Source: Mycobacterium parmense
Lineage (GTDB): Bacteria; Actinomycetota; Actinomycetes; Mycobacteriales; Mycobacteriaceae
Direction: 5' to 3'
Assembly (NCBI RefSeq): GCF_010730575.1
Contig: NZ_AP022614.1
Coordinates: forward strand, 744,001-808,000
DNA length: 64,000 nt
Below are positions 63,118-64,000 of the stretch, in pieces. Position numbers and translations under genes: made by a program. The notes under the pieces were generated by a model that saw only the letters and a list, made by a program, of their open reading frames with translations, was not told the DNA's origin and did not search any database. Each line of letters opens with the position of its first letter. Within the stretch, counting starts at the first letter, position 1.

Positions 63118-63744
63118 TCAGGGGGACGCGGCCATCCGCGCGGCACATTGATAAAGGGCGACCGCGTGCATCTCGAACAGCGCGGGCAGGTCGACGGAGT
63201 CACCGCCGATCTCTTTGGCCACGAACAGGCCGTCGGCGCCCGCGATCGCGTAGGTGGCCACCTGATGGACCTGCGCGGCGGTCAGGCCGGGCATCAGTTC
63301 GCCGATGGCGGTGGCGAGGGTTCCGAACGCCTGTTCGCGCACGCCGAGGAACATCTCGCGTGCCCGCGGTTCCACGGGCCGGCGCTCCAGGGCCAGCATC
63401 AGGCCGAGCCGCAGGAAATCGGGGGAGTCCAGCAGCGCCTTGGCGATCTGTAGGGCCACTGCGATCAGGCGGTCTTGCGGCGCGCCGTCCGGGGGCAGCT
63501 GCCATGCCGAAAGCCATTGCGCGAAGCTGCGTTCGATGACCGCGGCGATCAGGTCGTCCTTGTCCTTGAAGTGCCAGTAGATGGAACTGGCGGGCAGGCC
63601 GCACTTGGCGCTCACCAACGCGATGCTGGTGCCCTCGTAACCGCGTTCGCTGGCGATTTCGGTCGCGGCGTCCAGGATGCGGTTGCGGGAGGCCTCGCCG
63701 TCGACGCGGCGTCGCCTCTTGGGTGACTGCTCGATCTCGGGCAC
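63118..63744 (-). CDS. TetR family regulator, divergent from FAD monooxygenase
   Basis: A 208-aa TetR protein from GTG 63744. The HTH is VSAKCGLPASSIYWHFKDKD near residues 44-63. The ligand domain is helical and Ala/Leu-rich. Between this gene and the divergent monooxygenase lies the 40-bp dyad at 63778-63817, its probable binding site. It likely represses the monooxygenase until an aromatic inducer is present (inference). Confidence 0.9.
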   Translation of the reverse strand: MPEIEQSPKRRRRVDGEASRNRILDAATEIASERGYEGTSIALVSAKCGLPASSIYWHFKDKDDLIAAVIERSFAQWLSAWQLPPDGAPQDRLIAVALQIAKALLDSPDFLRLGLMLALERRPVEPRAREMFLGVREQAFGTLATAIGELMPGLTAAQVHQVATYAIAGADGLFVAKEIGGDSVDLPALFEMHAVALYQCAARMAASP

Positions 63745-63777
63745 GAATACCCCTTGACGCTGAATCGGACGAACCTT

Positions 63778-63817
63778 ACTGTAAGGATCGCTACATTACC
63801 GTAGTGATCATTACAGT
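63778..63817. promoter_or_regulatory. 40-bp dyad operator between TetR and FAD monooxygenase
   Basis: Arms ACTGTAA, GATC and CTAC on the left are mirrored as GTAG, GATC and TTACAGT on the right, with single mismatch positions between the blocks and a TA at the centre. The two arms are each about 17 bp and nearly perfectly symmetric. The site is 34 bp from the TetR start and 18 bp from the monooxygenase start. Confidence 0.8.
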
Positions 63818-63834
63818 TTCAAGTTGGGCGCGCA

Positions 63835-64000
63835 ATGGAAGATTCGAATCGGGTGCCGGTGTACGACGTCGCGGTGATCGGCTACGGTCCGACGGGCGCC
63901 ACCGCCGCCAATCTGCTTGGGCGCCTCGGACTCAACGTTGTCGTCGTCGAACGCGACCCCGATGTGTACGGGCGGGCGCGGGCCATCTCCACCGACGAGG
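63835..64000 (+). CDS. FAD-binding aromatic monooxygenase, N-terminal part only
   Basis: The reading frame starts at ATG 63835 and is open to the window end (55 residues). MEDSNRVPVYDVAVIGYGPT is followed by GATAANLLGRLGLNVVVVER and then DPDVYGRARAIS. The FAD Rossmann motif GYGPTGATAA and the ERD loop are typical of class A flavin monooxygenases such as MhpA-type hydroxylases. Only the beginning is visible, so substrate class is uncertain. The upstream dyad and divergent TetR indicate inducible expression. Confidence 0.8.
   Translation, partial: MEDSNRVPVYDVAVIGYGPTGATAANLLGRLGLNVVVVERDPDVYGRARAISTDE

Overview
The window is high-GC actinobacterial DNA, almost certainly from a Mycobacterium, probably a slow-growing non-tuberculous species (inference). 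The signs are F420-linked Ddn-type oxidoreductases, NDMA-dependent alcohol dehydrogenases of the mycofactocin-linked type, LCM-type SAM methyltransferases, mycothiol-dependent isomerase-fold proteins, a haemophore-like secreted protein, a KmtR-type Ni/Co sensor, a secreted GH6 cellulase and many P450, FadD and CoA-transferase genes. No rRNA, tRNA or CRISPR array was recognised.

Region 1 (1-17 kb) is accessory catabolic DNA. It starts with a hairpin made of an IS481-type terminus. Three Lrp/AsnC regulators, each with two fused HTH-plus-sensor modules, alternate with an acyl-CoA synthetase, a phosphotransferase, an alcohol dehydrogenase broken by two single-base insertions, an aldehyde dehydrogenase, the stump of an acyl-CoA dehydrogenase, a P450 with its 3Fe-4S-type ferredoxin, a D-aminoacylase-like amidohydrolase, an AveC-like membrane protein and a GMC oxidoreductase with a leaderless-type promoter.

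Region 2 (17.5-32.3 kb) looks like a TetR-controlled oxidative pathway. It holds a Ddn-type protein, a limonene-epoxide-hydrolase-like protein, an NDMA-dependent alcohol dehydrogenase, a ferredoxin, a double-length class III CoA-transferase, TetR, P450, amidohydrolase, aldehyde dehydrogenase, a second CoA-transferase, an alpha/beta hydrolase, a further P450 and a second TetR. Three near-identical palindromes (TCRAGT-N3-ACTYGA) and one degenerate copy lie in front of its transcription units. The enzyme order suggests hydroxylation or epoxidation of a hydrophobic, perhaps terpenoid, substrate, followed by alcohol to aldehyde to acid to acyl-CoA steps. The substrate is not known.

Region 3 (32.4-64 kb) is mostly core-like mycobacterial DNA, interrupted by one complete IS481-family element (33559-34675) with a 6-bp GCTAGC target duplication. 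It carries secreted proteins (CHAP, GH6, DUF732, haemophore-like, Gly-Pro-Gly repeat proteins), kmtR, membrane proteins (TPM, BrkB, MscS, VIT1, DMT), methyltransferases and htpG. It also carries a bacteriophytochrome fused to a PP2C phosphatase (frameshifted near its end), an NRAMP-like transporter overlapping an MgtE-N/CBS/PRC sensor gene, a second NDMA-dependent alcohol dehydrogenase, a thiolase and cysQ. At the end, a TetR gene diverges from an FAD monooxygenase across a 40-bp dyad; the monooxygenase is cut by the window edge.
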